Source: Variovorax paradoxus (lineage in GTDB: Bacteria > Pseudomonadota > Gammaproteobacteria > Burkholderiales > Burkholderiaceae_C). From it: DNA of 64,000 bases. Location of the stretch: the NCBI RefSeq assembly GCF_000834655.1, contig NZ_JXQQ01000020.1, positions 62,001 to 126,000 on the forward strand, read 5' to 3'. Shown here piece by piece: positions 9,527 to 16,989 of this stretch (positions are counted from its first letter, which is position 1; each line of letters opens with the position of its first letter). The notes under the pieces were generated by a model that saw only the letters and a program-made list of their open reading frames with translations, was not told the origin of the DNA and made no database searches. Made by a program: the position numbers and the translations under genes.

Positions 9527-9608
9527 GAACCGGCTTTGCCGGGCCGCTGGCGTTGCCACCTGAAAGGGGGTTGGCGAAGCGACACGAAGTGCGCGAAGAC
9601 TGGGGGCG
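9527..9608. repeat. Dispersed intergenic element A, copy 1
   Basis: 82 bases that match 33661-33742 without gaps, 73 of 82 identical by my own alignment. Contains the palindrome CCGGC-TTT-GCCGG at the left end and a conserved block GGGGGTTGGCGAAGCGAC. It sits 8 bases after the livH stop (minus strand) and before livM, inside an operon. I believe similar sequences are common between genes in Variovorax-type genomes, from memory and unverified. Confidence 0.85.
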
Positions 9609-9615
9609 AGCTCAT

Positions 9616-10488
9616 CTATCGGCCTCCCTTGCGCGTGAACAGCCCTTGCGGCCGCCACATCAGGATCAGGATCATCAGCAGGTAGACGGTGAACGCGCCC
9701 ATCTTCGGAATGAAGTACTTGCCCGCCACGTCGGCAATGCCCAGCAGCAGCGCGGCCGCGAGCGGCCCGGTGATCGACGAGGTGCCGCCGACCGACACCA
9801 CGATCAGGAAATAGATCATGTACTTGAGCGGAAAGGTCGGATCGAGCCCGAGGATTTCCGCGCCCAGCGCGCCGCCCAGCCCCGCGAGACCCGAGCCCGC
9901 GGCGAAGGTCAACAGGAACACGACGTTCACGTTGATGCCCAGGCCCGCGGCCACGCGCGGGTCGTCCACCGCGGCGCGCAGCCGGCTGCCGAAGCGTGTC
10001 TTCGAGAGGATGAGTTGCAGCACCACGGTGAGCACAGCGCACACGCCGATGATGAAGAGCCGGTAATGCCCCATGCCCAGCAGCAGCGCGCCGTCGCCGA
10101 TCTCGGTGCGGCCGCGCAGCCATTCGGGCAGTTGCACGTTTTGCTGCGAAGAGCCCACGAAGTAATCGATGGCGGCCACCGCCATGAACGCGAGGCCGAT
10201 GGAAAAGAGCACCTGGTCCAGGTGCGGCTTGCCGTACATCGGCCGGTAGAGCGTGCGTTCGAGCAAGGCTCCGGCGAGCGCAACGACGATGAACGCGAAC
10301 GGCAGGCAGGCCAAGAACGGCATGCCGAGCTTCTGCATCGCGAACACGGTGAGGTAGCCGCCCGCCATGGCGAAGGCGCCGTGCGCGAGGTTGATGAAGT
10401 TCATCAACCCGAGCGTCACGGCCAAGCCGACGGCGAGAACGAAGAGCAGCATGCCGTAGGCGATGCCGTCGAAAAGGATGGTGAGCAT
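9616..10488 (-). CDS. livH: Branched-chain amino acid-type ABC importer permease LivH
   Basis: 290 residues, membrane-spanning throughout. The LivH hallmark GLMNFINLAHGAFAMAGGY occurs near residues 27-45, and the coupling-helix segment TRFGSRLRAAVDDPRVAAGLGI near 150-170. It forms the membrane pore with LivM. The ATG lacks a strong ribosome site. Upstream, a 190-base gap containing a 20-bp periodic array separates it from the receptor gene, so receptor and permease genes may be transcribed at different levels. Confidence 0.93.
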   Translation of the reverse strand: MLTILFDGIAYGMLLFVLAVGLAVTLGLMNFINLAHGAFAMAGGYLTVFAMQKLGMPFLACLPFAFIVVALAGALLERTLYRPMYGKPHLDQVLFSIGLAFMAVAAIDYFVGSSQQNVQLPEWLRGRTEIGDGALLLGMGHYRLFIIGVCAVLTVVLQLILSKTRFGSRLRAAVDDPRVAAGLGINVNVVFLLTFAAGSGLAGLGGALGAEILGLDPTFPLKYMIYFLIVVSVGGTSSITGPLAAALLLGIADVAGKYFIPKMGAFTVYLLMILILMWRPQGLFTRKGGR

Positions 10489-10500
10489 GAGATTTCTGAC

Positions 10501-10600
10501 AGCCGTTCGGAGGGGCCTGCTGCCGTTCGGATTCGCTGACTACCGTACGAGGTTTGCCGCCACCGTTGGATTTCGTCGACCACCGTTCGGGCTGAGCCTG
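10501..10600. repeat. Five-unit 20-bp periodic array (CCGTTCGG core)
   Basis: The octamer CCGTTCGG or a near match begins at 10503, 10523, 10543 (CCGTACGA), 10563 (CCGTTGGA) and 10583, exactly 20 bases apart each time, with an otherwise unconserved remainder of each unit. Two inverted copies (CCGAACGG) follow at 10645 and 10663. The array lies between livH and the receptor gene. The last unit runs into a degenerate copy of the TTCGGGCTGAGC hairpin family (10583-10652), whose second arm ends with CAGGCCGAACGG. Confidence 0.8.
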
Positions 10601-10678
10601 TCGAAGCCGGGGCGCGGTGTGCGCAAGCCTTCTACAAGCTCAGGCCGAACGGATGGGGTTGTCCGAACGGTTGGGGCC

Positions 10679-11863
10679 TTACTTGGCTTTGCCGGGGTCC
10701 TTCACGCCCTTGATCACGTCGAACTCGACGTTGTAGAGCTGCCCGTCCTTCTTCTCGACCTTGCGCAGGTACACGTCCTGCACGATGTCGCGCGTCTGCG
10801 CATCGATCAGCACCTGGCCGCGCGGGCTCTCGAAGACCTGGCCCTTCATGGCCGCCAGCAGCGCTTCGCCGCCGCCCTGGCCCTTGGTGGTCTTGAGCGC
10901 TTCGTAGATCACGCGCATGCCGTCGTAGCCGCCGACGGCCATGAAGTTGGGGCGCATCTTGGGGTTGGCCTTCTGGAAGGCCTCGACGAACTTCTTGTTC
11001 GCGGCCGAGGGGTGCGCGGCCGAGTAGTGGTGCGAGGTGACCACGCCGAGCGCGCCGTCGCCCATGTCGTTGAGCTGGTCGTCATCGGTCACGTCGCCGG
11101 TGGCGATCATGCGGATGCCGGCCTTGTCCATGCCGCGTTCGAGGAACTGCTTCATCACCGCCGCGCCCGCGCCCGAGGGCACGAAGACGAACAGCGCATC
11201 GGGCTTGGCGTCGCGCACCTTCTGCAGGAAGGGCGCGAAGTCGGGGTTGCGCAGCGGCACGCGGAGTTTTTCGATCACCTTGCCGCCGTTGAGCTGGAAG
11301 CGCTCGCTGAAGAACTTCTCGGCGTCGTTGCCGGGGCCGTAGTCGGCCACGAGGGTGACCACCGTCTTCACGCCGTTCTTGGGCGCCCAGTCGCCCATGG
11401 CGACCGACACCTGGGGCAGCGTGAAGCTCGAACGCACGATGTAGGGCGAAGCCTCGGTGATGCTCGACGTGGCCGCGGCCATGACCACTTCAGGCGTCTT
11501 CGACTGGGTGGCGATGGGCGCCACGGCCAGGGCCAGCGGCGTGAGGCCGAAGCCGGCCAGCACGTTGACCTTGTCGTTCACCACCAGTTCCTGCGCGAGG
11601 CGCTTGGTCACGTCGGGCAGGCCCGTGTCGTCCTTGACGATCAGCTCGATCTTCTTGCCGGCCACGGTGTCGCCGTTCTGCGCCATGTAAAGGCGGGCGG
11701 CGGCTTCGATCTGACGGCCGGTGGAGGCCGACTGGCCCGTCATCGGAAGGATCAGGCCGATCTTGAACTTGTTGTCCTGCGCGCTGGCCAGCGGCAGCGT
11801 GAGCGCGGTTGCGAGCGCAATCGCCGAGAGGCCTGCGGTCTGGATGAGATGGCGTCTTTGCAT
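10679..11863 (-). CDS. Periplasmic solute-binding protein of the branched-chain amino acid ABC family
   Basis: 394 residues. The signal peptide is visible (MQRRHLIQTAGLSAIALATA, cleavage near LASAQ). The mature part shows the LivJ/Peripla_BP_6 start KFKIGLILPMTGQSA and two-lobed fold, including YGPGNDAEKFF. It delivers substrate to LivHMGF. The ATG at 11863 has AAAGGA nine bases before it and is directly followed by the signal peptide; the open frame upstream is not protein-like. Ligand is unknown; the esterase in the same operon and the O-demethylase operon next door suggest an aromatic acid. Confidence 0.93.
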   Translation of the reverse strand: MQRRHLIQTAGLSAIALATALTLPLASAQDNKFKIGLILPMTGQSASTGRQIEAAARLYMAQNGDTVAGKKIELIVKDDTGLPDVTKRLAQELVVNDKVNVLAGFGLTPLALAVAPIATQSKTPEVVMAAATSSITEASPYIVRSSFTLPQVSVAMGDWAPKNGVKTVVTLVADYGPGNDAEKFFSERFQLNGGKVIEKLRVPLRNPDFAPFLQKVRDAKPDALFVFVPSGAGAAVMKQFLERGMDKAGIRMIATGDVTDDDQLNDMGDGALGVVTSHHYSAAHPSAANKKFVEAFQKANPKMRPNFMAVGGYDGMRVIYEALKTTKGQGGGEALLAAMKGQVFESPRGQVLIDAQTRDIVQDVYLRKVEKKDGQLYNVEFDVIKGVKDPGKAK

Positions 11864-11971
11864 GAGGATTTCCTTTGGGGGACGGAATGCGAAACCGGGG
11901 CTATTTTCAACACTTTGCAACATTCGGCGGAGCAGGCAATCACCTAGCCGGCCCTTCGCGCGGGCCTTTGT

Positions 11972-12009
11972 TGCGCGATCAATAAATGAACTGCGCGATG
12001 ATCGCGCAG
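11972..12009. promoter_or_regulatory. Operator-like repeat set upstream of the solute-binding protein gene
   Basis: TGCGCGAT occurs twice in direct orientation exactly 20 bases apart (11972 and 11992), and the second copy forms a perfect 9-bp inverted repeat with ATCGCGCAG (12001-12009) around one base. It lies about 110-145 bases upstream of the receptor ATG at 11863. A regulator binding here is inferred from symmetry and position only. Confidence 0.4.
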
Positions 12010-12024
12010 CACGCTTTGCCACCA

Positions 12025-12082
12025 CGTTCGGGCTGAGCTTGTCGAAGCCTTGCGCACGGCTTCGACAGGCTCAGCCCGAACG
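12025..12082. repeat. Intergenic hairpin of the TTCGGGCTGAGC family, copy 2 (terminator-like)
   Basis: Two 25-base arms (12025-12049 and 12058-12082) pair with a single wobble-type mismatch around an 8-base loop. The sequence family is shared with 10583-10652 and 31151-31208. It lies 10 bases past the end of the reductase gene and upstream of the receptor gene, so it could terminate the demethylase operon, although no clear T-run follows. Confidence 0.8.
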
Positions 12083-12092
12083 GCCGGGGGAA

Positions 12093-13079
12093 TCAACTGT
12101 CGGCGCGGTAGGCGGAATCGAGCGTGAGCGTACCCACGGCGCGTGACACGCAGGCGCAGATGCGGGTGGTGGCCGCCTTCTCGTGGGCGCTCAGGAACAC
12201 GTCACGGTGATCGACCTCGCCGTCGACGGCGAGCACGTCCATCGCGCAGAGGCCGCATTCGCCGCGCTTGCAGTCCCAGAGCGTCTGAACGCCGGCTGCG
12301 TCGAGCGCCTCGAGCAGCGTGCAGTCGGCGGGCACCGTGATCGCCAGGTCGTGGCGGGGAATGCGCACCGTGAAGGCCTGCGTCGCAAGGCGGCCGCTGC
12401 TGCCGAAGGTCTCGAAGCGCAGGTCCGCCGGGGCGCGGCCGGCCGCCTCCCAGGCGCGCTTGACGGCTTCGAGCATCGGCACCGGGCCGCAGGTGTAGAG
12501 CTGGCCGCCAGGCGGCAGCTCGGCAATGGCGGCGGCGAAGTCGATGGGCGCCGAGCCTTCATGCGCGACGACGGCTTCGCCCAACGCCGCCTGCAGATGC
12601 GGCAGGTAGCCGAACTCTCCGGCATGGCGCGCGCCGTAGAGCATCTTCACGGGCACGCCGCTGCGCTTTGCATGGGCGCCCAGGCGCTGCGCCATCAGCA
12701 CCAGCGGCGTGATGCCGATGCCGCCCGCCACCAGCAGGTAGCCGGGCGCGGAGAGGTCGAGCGCGAAGTGGTTCTGCGGCGCGCTCACCTGCAGCCGGTC
12801 GCCGGGCGCCAGTTGCCACATGGCGAGCGAGCCGCCGCGGCCGTCGTCCAGGCGCTTGACCGCGATGCGCCAGCACTTGCCGTCGCCCTCGCCCACCAAC
12901 GAGTAGGAGCGCGTCTGCAACCTGCCCTGCGCCGTCATCACCTGCACCTGCAGGTGGGCGCCGGGTTCATACGACGCGGCAAAGCCCGACTCGGGCCGGA
13001 TTTCGAACTCGCGCACCGTGGGCGTGACATCGCGCAGCGCAGCGACCTGCGCCTGCATCCATTGAAGATCGCTTTTCAT
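12093..13079 (-). CDS. Vanillate demethylase-type ferredoxin reductase (FMN, 2Fe-2S)
   Basis: 328 residues in the phthalate dioxygenase reductase order: FMN-binding domain with TRSYS at about 56-60, NAD-binding domain with VAGGIGITPL at about 118-127 and YTCGPVPML at about 195-203, then a C-terminal plant-type 2Fe-2S domain with Cys270, Cys275, Cys278 and Cys308 (or Cys310). It passes electrons from NADH to the Rieske oxygenase encoded two genes upstream. Family resemblance is to VanB. Same strand as the oxygenase and GntR genes with a 33-base gap, so probably the third gene of their operon. Confidence 0.92.
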   Translation of the reverse strand: MKSDLQWMQAQVAALRDVTPTVREFEIRPESGFAASYEPGAHLQVQVMTAQGRLQTRSYSLVGEGDGKCWRIAVKRLDDGRGGSLAMWQLAPGDRLQVSAPQNHFALDLSAPGYLLVAGGIGITPLVLMAQRLGAHAKRSGVPVKMLYGARHAGEFGYLPHLQAALGEAVVAHEGSAPIDFAAAIAELPPGGQLYTCGPVPMLEAVKRAWEAAGRAPADLRFETFGSSGRLATQAFTVRIPRHDLAITVPADCTLLEALDAAGVQTLWDCKRGECGLCAMDVLAVDGEVDHRDVFLSAHEKAATTRICACVSRAVGTLTLDSAYRADS

Positions 13080-13112
13080 CGGGGAACACCAACAAGGAAA
13101 AAGAGAAGCCGG

Positions 13113-13886
13113 TCAGCCGCGGCGGCGGATAAGCTGCACGCCGGGAAGCGCGCGCTCGCCGGCGGTCGGCGTGCCGTGCAACGCCTCGCGCAGGTTGCGC
13201 CGCGCGATGCGGCTGTGCTCGCGCATCAGCGCCTCGGCACGCGAGCCTTCGCCGGACTCGATGGCATCGAGCACCTGCAGGTGCTGGTCCTGCGCGATCA
13301 CGAGCATGTCGCGTGCGGCCGGCGAGTTGGCCTGCACGATGACGAAGCCCGAGGGCGAGGCGAACGGCAGGTTGACCACGCGTTCGAGCTGCTGCGCGAT
13401 GACCGGGCTGCCGGCCATCTCGCACAGCAGCGCGTGGAATTTCTCGTTATGCGTGACGTAGCGCGAGAACGCCGCATCGTCGAGCGCGGGCTCGCGCAGC
13501 AGTTCGTCGATGCGCGTGAGGCAGGCGCGCGCTTCGCGCAGCACCACAGGCGCCGCGCCGCGCTCGGCCGCCAGGCGTGCGACCAGCCCTTCGAGCGTGC
13601 CGCGCAGCTCGATCGCATCGGCCACGTCGCGCTCGGAAAACGTGCGCACCGCGTAACCGCCGTTGGGCAGCGCTTCGAGCAGGCCTTCCTGCTCAAGGCG
13701 CATCAGCGCGCTGCGCACGGGGGTGCGCGAGACGCCGAGCTGTTCGGAGATGGCGACCTCGGCGATGCGCGCACCGCCGGGCAGCTCGCCCGCAAGAATC
13801 ATTTCGCGCAGCCGCAGCTGAGCCTTCACGGCCTGCGAACTGCCGGTGTCGCCGGGCTCGATCGGAGAAACCACCGCGGCCTTCAT
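13113..13886 (-). CDS. GntR-family (FCD subfamily) transcriptional regulator
   Basis: 257 residues: an N-terminal winged helix (ISEQLGVSRTPVRSALMRLEQ near 50-70) and a C-terminal all-helical FCD effector domain with the expected Asp/His residues (VTHNEKFHALL). The ATG at 13886 overlaps the stop of the oxygenase gene (ATGA). It resembles VanR in placement, being encoded inside the O-demethylase operon. The two GTATACAGA sites at 15004 and 15069 in front of the operon are its likely operators, and the effector is probably the demethylase substrate; both are inference. Confidence 0.9.
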   Translation of the reverse strand: MKAAVVSPIEPGDTGSSQAVKAQLRLREMILAGELPGGARIAEVAISEQLGVSRTPVRSALMRLEQEGLLEALPNGGYAVRTFSERDVADAIELRGTLEGLVARLAAERGAAPVVLREARACLTRIDELLREPALDDAAFSRYVTHNEKFHALLCEMAGSPVIAQQLERVVNLPFASPSGFVIVQANSPAARDMLVIAQDQHLQVLDAIESGEGSRAEALMREHSRIARRNLREALHGTPTAGERALPGVQLIRRRG

Positions 13887-14992
13887 GCGGCCTGCTTCTC
13901 TTCGACGGGACGGATCGGGATCGCGGCGCGCGCGGGCTTTTCCTTCTCGACCATGCGGTCGATCAGTCGGCGCGCCCACATCGAGCCGGCATCGATGTTG
14001 AGGTTGTAGAACTGGTGATCGGGGTGGTCGTCCATCGCCTTCTGCTGGGCTTCGAGCACGAGTTCATCCTCGCGGAAGATGCCGGCCACGCCCTCCCGCA
14101 GTTCATGCGTGAGGCGCTGCTCGCCGATGCAGTAGTTGCGCGCGAACGCCCAGAAGTAGAGGCACGTCTTGTCGGTCTCGGGCGTGATCGTGTTGAGCAC
14201 GTAGCCGTTGACGCCCTTGCTGCGGTCGCCAGGGTTGTCGCCACTCGGCACCGCGCCGCTGCCCGCCTCGGCCACGCCGACGTCGATGTTCACCGTGCAC
14301 GGGCCTTCGAAGCGAATGATCTGCCAGCGGTCGACCTTGCCCGTGTAGCCGCGCGCATGGCGGATCTGCCCGCCCCAGAACGGCGGCGCGTCGATGTTCT
14401 GCATCCAGCGCGTGACGGTGGCCGAACGGTCGCCGTGCGTGGCGACGAAAGGCGCCTCGGCCACTTCGCGGTTGCCGATCGAGGAGCCGTGCACGAAGGT
14501 CTCGTGCGTCAGGTCCATGAGGTTGTCGACCACAAGCCGGTAGTCGCAGTTGACGCGGATCATCTTGCCGTCGCCGGCCCAGGCGGGGTCGTCGTTCCAG
14601 TGCATGTCGGGCACGAGCGCCGGGTCGGCCTTGGCCGGATCGCCGGGCCAGATCCAGACGAAGCGGTGCTTCTCGACCACCGGAAAGCTTCGCACGCACG
14701 CCGAGGGGTTGAGCGTTTCCTGGCTGGGCATGTGGGTGCAGCGGCCCTGGCTGTTGTAGACCAGGCCGTGGTAGCCGCAGACCAGCTCGTCGCCTTCGAG
14801 GCGGCCGAGCGACAGCGGCATGAGGCGGTGCCAGCAGGCGTCTTCGAGCACGGCGACCTGCCCGTCAGTGCGGCGAAAGAGCACCACCTTCTGGTTGCAG
14901 ATGGTGCGGGGCAACAGCGCGTGGCGCACTTCGACGTCGTAGGCGGCGGCGTACCAGGCGTTCAGTGGAAAGGCAGTCGTGGGCGTTTTCAT
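13883..14992 (-). CDS. Rieske aromatic O-demethylase oxygenase, VanA-like
   Basis: 369 residues. Rieske cluster ligands are Cys53-x-His55 (ACWHR) and Cys72-x2-His75 (CGYHG). The catalytic iron motif DNLMDLTHETFVH gives the bridging Asp160 and ligands His163 and His168. The C-terminal part belongs to the vanillate monooxygenase/LigXa group. It would oxidatively demethylate a methoxylated aromatic, releasing formaldehyde, using the reductase encoded downstream. I call it VanA-like rather than VanA because related enzymes act on many substrates. First gene of the operon oxygenase-regulator-reductase, divergent from a MetE-like gene. Confidence 0.9.
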   Translation of the reverse strand: MKTPTTAFPLNAWYAAAYDVEVRHALLPRTICNQKVVLFRRTDGQVAVLEDACWHRLMPLSLGRLEGDELVCGYHGLVYNSQGRCTHMPSQETLNPSACVRSFPVVEKHRFVWIWPGDPAKADPALVPDMHWNDDPAWAGDGKMIRVNCDYRLVVDNLMDLTHETFVHGSSIGNREVAEAPFVATHGDRSATVTRWMQNIDAPPFWGGQIRHARGYTGKVDRWQIIRFEGPCTVNIDVGVAEAGSGAVPSGDNPGDRSKGVNGYVLNTITPETDKTCLYFWAFARNYCIGEQRLTHELREGVAGIFREDELVLEAQQKAMDDHPDHQFYNLNIDAGSMWARRLIDRMVEKEKPARAAIPIRPVEEKQAA

Positions 14993-15002
14993 GAATACCC
15001 AA

Positions 15003-15077
15003 TGTATACAGATATCAGAACTTTTCTACCTCGAAGCGGCTAAATCAAGGGTAAACACTGACTACAACGTATACAGA
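15003..15077. promoter_or_regulatory. Two GTATACAGA operator-like sites between the demethylase operon and the MetE-like gene
   Basis: GTATACAGA occurs at 15004-15012 and 15069-15077, 65 bases apart; the first lies within the perfect palindrome TGTATACA (15003-15010). VanR-type GntR repressors bind GTATAC-centred palindromes, so these are good candidates for the regulator at 13113-13886. Position between two divergent genes would let one repressor control both. Confidence 0.6.
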
Positions 15078-15139
15078 CACGCCGAGTTCGAAGGCGCTAG
15101 GATGCTCCGTTCGTTATCAGCCACGACGGAGTTCACCCC

Positions 15140-16261
15140 ATGTCCCAGCACGCCGCCCTGCCCGCCCGCTACGACCACGTCGGCAGTTTCCTGCGCCCCA
15201 AATACCTGCTCGAAGCGCGCGAGCAGAAGGCCAAGGGCGAGATCACGCCCGAGCAACTGCGCACGGTCGAAGACAAGGCCATCACCGAGATCGTCCGCTT
15301 CCAGGAAGACATCGGCCTCAAAAGCATCACGGACGGCGAGTTCCGCCGCACGTATTTCCACATCGACTTCCTCGACCAGCTCGGCGGCGTGAAGACCGAC
15401 ATTCCGGTCACCATCCGCAAGCCCGACGGCACCGAGGAACTGGCGCCGCCCGCGATGCGCGTGATCGACAAGGTGCGCCACGTCAAGGACATCCAACTCG
15501 CCGACTTCCAGTACTTGAAGAGCCAGGTCTCCGCGGGCCGCACACCCAAGGTGACGATCCCCTCGCCGACCATGCTGCACTTTCGCGGCGGCCGCGCCGG
15601 CATCAGCAAGGACGCGTATCCCGAGCTCGACCCGGTGTTCTACGACGACGTGGCCAAGGCCTACGGCGACGAACTGCGCTCGCTGGCCGCGGCCGGCTGC
15701 ACCTACGTGCAGATGGACGACACCAACCTCGCCTACCTCTGCGACGAGCACATGCGCGAAGCCGCCCGCAAGCGCGGCGACGACCCGAACGAGCTGCCGC
15801 ACCGCTATGCCGCCTTCATCAACAAGGTGGTCGCGCAGAAGCCGCCGGGCATGCTCCTGGCCATGCACCTGTGCCGCGGCAACTTCAAGAGCACGCACGC
15901 GGCGGCCGGCAACTACGAGCCGGTGGCCGAGGCGCTCCTGAAGGAGATGGACCTGGACGCCTACTTCATGGAATACGACGACGCCCGCTCGGGCGACTTC
16001 AAGCCGCTGCGCTACCTGCCCAAGGGCAAGACGGTGGTGCTGGGCCTGGTGACCACCAAGTTCGGCGAGATGGAAGACAAGGACGAGCTCAAGCGCCGCA
16101 TCGAGGACGCCGCCAAGTACGCGCCGCTCGAGCAGCTGGCGCTCTCGCCGCAGTGCGGCTTCTCCAGCACCGTGCACGGCAACAACATCGCGGTGGAAGC
16201 GCAGCGCAACAAGCTGCGCCTGGTGGTCGAGACCGCGCAGGAGGTCTGGGGCTCGACCTGA
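15140..16261 (+). CDS. MetE C-terminal-like (cobalamin-independent) methyltransferase
   Basis: 373 residues matching only the C-terminal barrel of methionine synthase MetE (which is about 750 residues). All four zinc ligands of that barrel are present: His243 and Cys245 (AMHLCRGNF), Glu278 (YFMEYD) and Cys339 (LSPQCGF). It therefore probably binds a thiol acceptor such as homocysteine through zinc and takes a methyl group from a folate or another donor. GGAG lies 10 bases before the ATG. Divergent from the O-demethylase operon with shared operator-like sites, which suggests a role in methyl-group handling there. Confidence 0.88.
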   Translation: MSQHAALPARYDHVGSFLRPKYLLEAREQKAKGEITPEQLRTVEDKAITEIVRFQEDIGLKSITDGEFRRTYFHIDFLDQLGGVKTDIPVTIRKPDGTEELAPPAMRVIDKVRHVKDIQLADFQYLKSQVSAGRTPKVTIPSPTMLHFRGGRAGISKDAYPELDPVFYDDVAKAYGDELRSLAAAGCTYVQMDDTNLAYLCDEHMREAARKRGDDPNELPHRYAAFINKVVAQKPPGMLLAMHLCRGNFKSTHAAAGNYEPVAEALLKEMDLDAYFMEYDDARSGDFKPLRYLPKGKTVVLGLVTTKFGEMEDKDELKRRIEDAAKYAPLEQLALSPQCGFSSTVHGNNIAVEAQRNKLRLVVETAQEVWGST

Positions 16262-16288
16262 CGCGCGGTTTCTGGTGAAGTCGGGGGC

Positions 16289-16963
16289 ATGACGACGACC
16301 ATCACGAAAATCCTCTCAGGCCCCCTCAGCATGTTCGGCGCGAAGGTGCAGATCGCCGCGCTCGAGAAAGGCATTCAGTTCGAGCTCACGATGGTGCCGT
16401 TCACCAAGGACGACGCCTACGAGCCCAGGCACCCGGACGTGCTGCGCATCAACCCCGTCAAGCAGCAGGTGCCGGTGCTGATCGACGGCGAGGTCGAACT
16501 CTTCGACTCGACGCAGATCTTCGAGTACCTCGAAGACCGCTATCCCAACCCCGCACTGTGGCCCGAAGGCATTGCCGGCCGGGCGCGGGCGCGGCAGCTG
16601 GAGCACAAGTCCGACGAGGTGTTCTTCCCGAACGTGATCCGGCTCTTCGGCCTGCAGAACGACATGCAGAGCGCCCCCGCCGTGGCCGCGTGCACCGCCT
16701 GCGCGCGCTACTACGCCGAGATGGAAGGCCTCCTGGCCACGCACGACTACCTCGCGGGCCGCTATTCCTTCGCGGACATCGCCTTCTACATGGCCTGCAT
16801 CTTTGCCGACCGCAAGGGCGCCGCCATGACCGATGCCACGCCGCGCCTGGTCGCCTGGCGCGACCGCGTGCGCGACCGGCCCGCGGTGCACGCGGTGGTC
16901 GAGCCGATGATGAAATTCCTCGCCTCTCAGGGCCGGGGCGTGCCGGCCTTCCTGCAGCGCTGA
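16289..16963 (+). CDS. Glutathione S-transferase family protein
   Basis: 224 residues with an N-terminal thioredoxin-fold domain (KVQIAALEKGIQFELTMVPF, the cis-Pro motif QQVPVLIDG and the ED-type motif LFDSTQIFEYL) and a C-terminal helical domain with the folding motif YSFADIAFY. A catalytic Ser is likely in LSGPLSMFGAK. Substrate is unknown. It follows the MetE-like gene by 27 bases on the same strand and may be co-transcribed with it. Confidence 0.88.
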   Translation: MTTTITKILSGPLSMFGAKVQIAALEKGIQFELTMVPFTKDDAYEPRHPDVLRINPVKQQVPVLIDGEVELFDSTQIFEYLEDRYPNPALWPEGIAGRARARQLEHKSDEVFFPNVIRLFGLQNDMQSAPAVAACTACARYYAEMEGLLATHDYLAGRYSFADIAFYMACIFADRKGAAMTDATPRLVAWRDRVRDRPAVHAVVEPMMKFLASQGRGVPAFLQR

Positions 16964-16989
16964 CCGGTCCGGCGGCACGCTGAGGCATC

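Noticed and set aside
10501..10670. Possible CRISPR array
   Set aside because: The conserved core is only 8 bases and the period 20 bases, too short for CRISPR repeats and spacers, and no cas genes are present.
14992..15140. Riboswitch before the MetE-like gene
   Set aside because: No SAM, SAH or cobalamin riboswitch core could be recognised in the 147-base divergent region; the repeats there look like protein operators.
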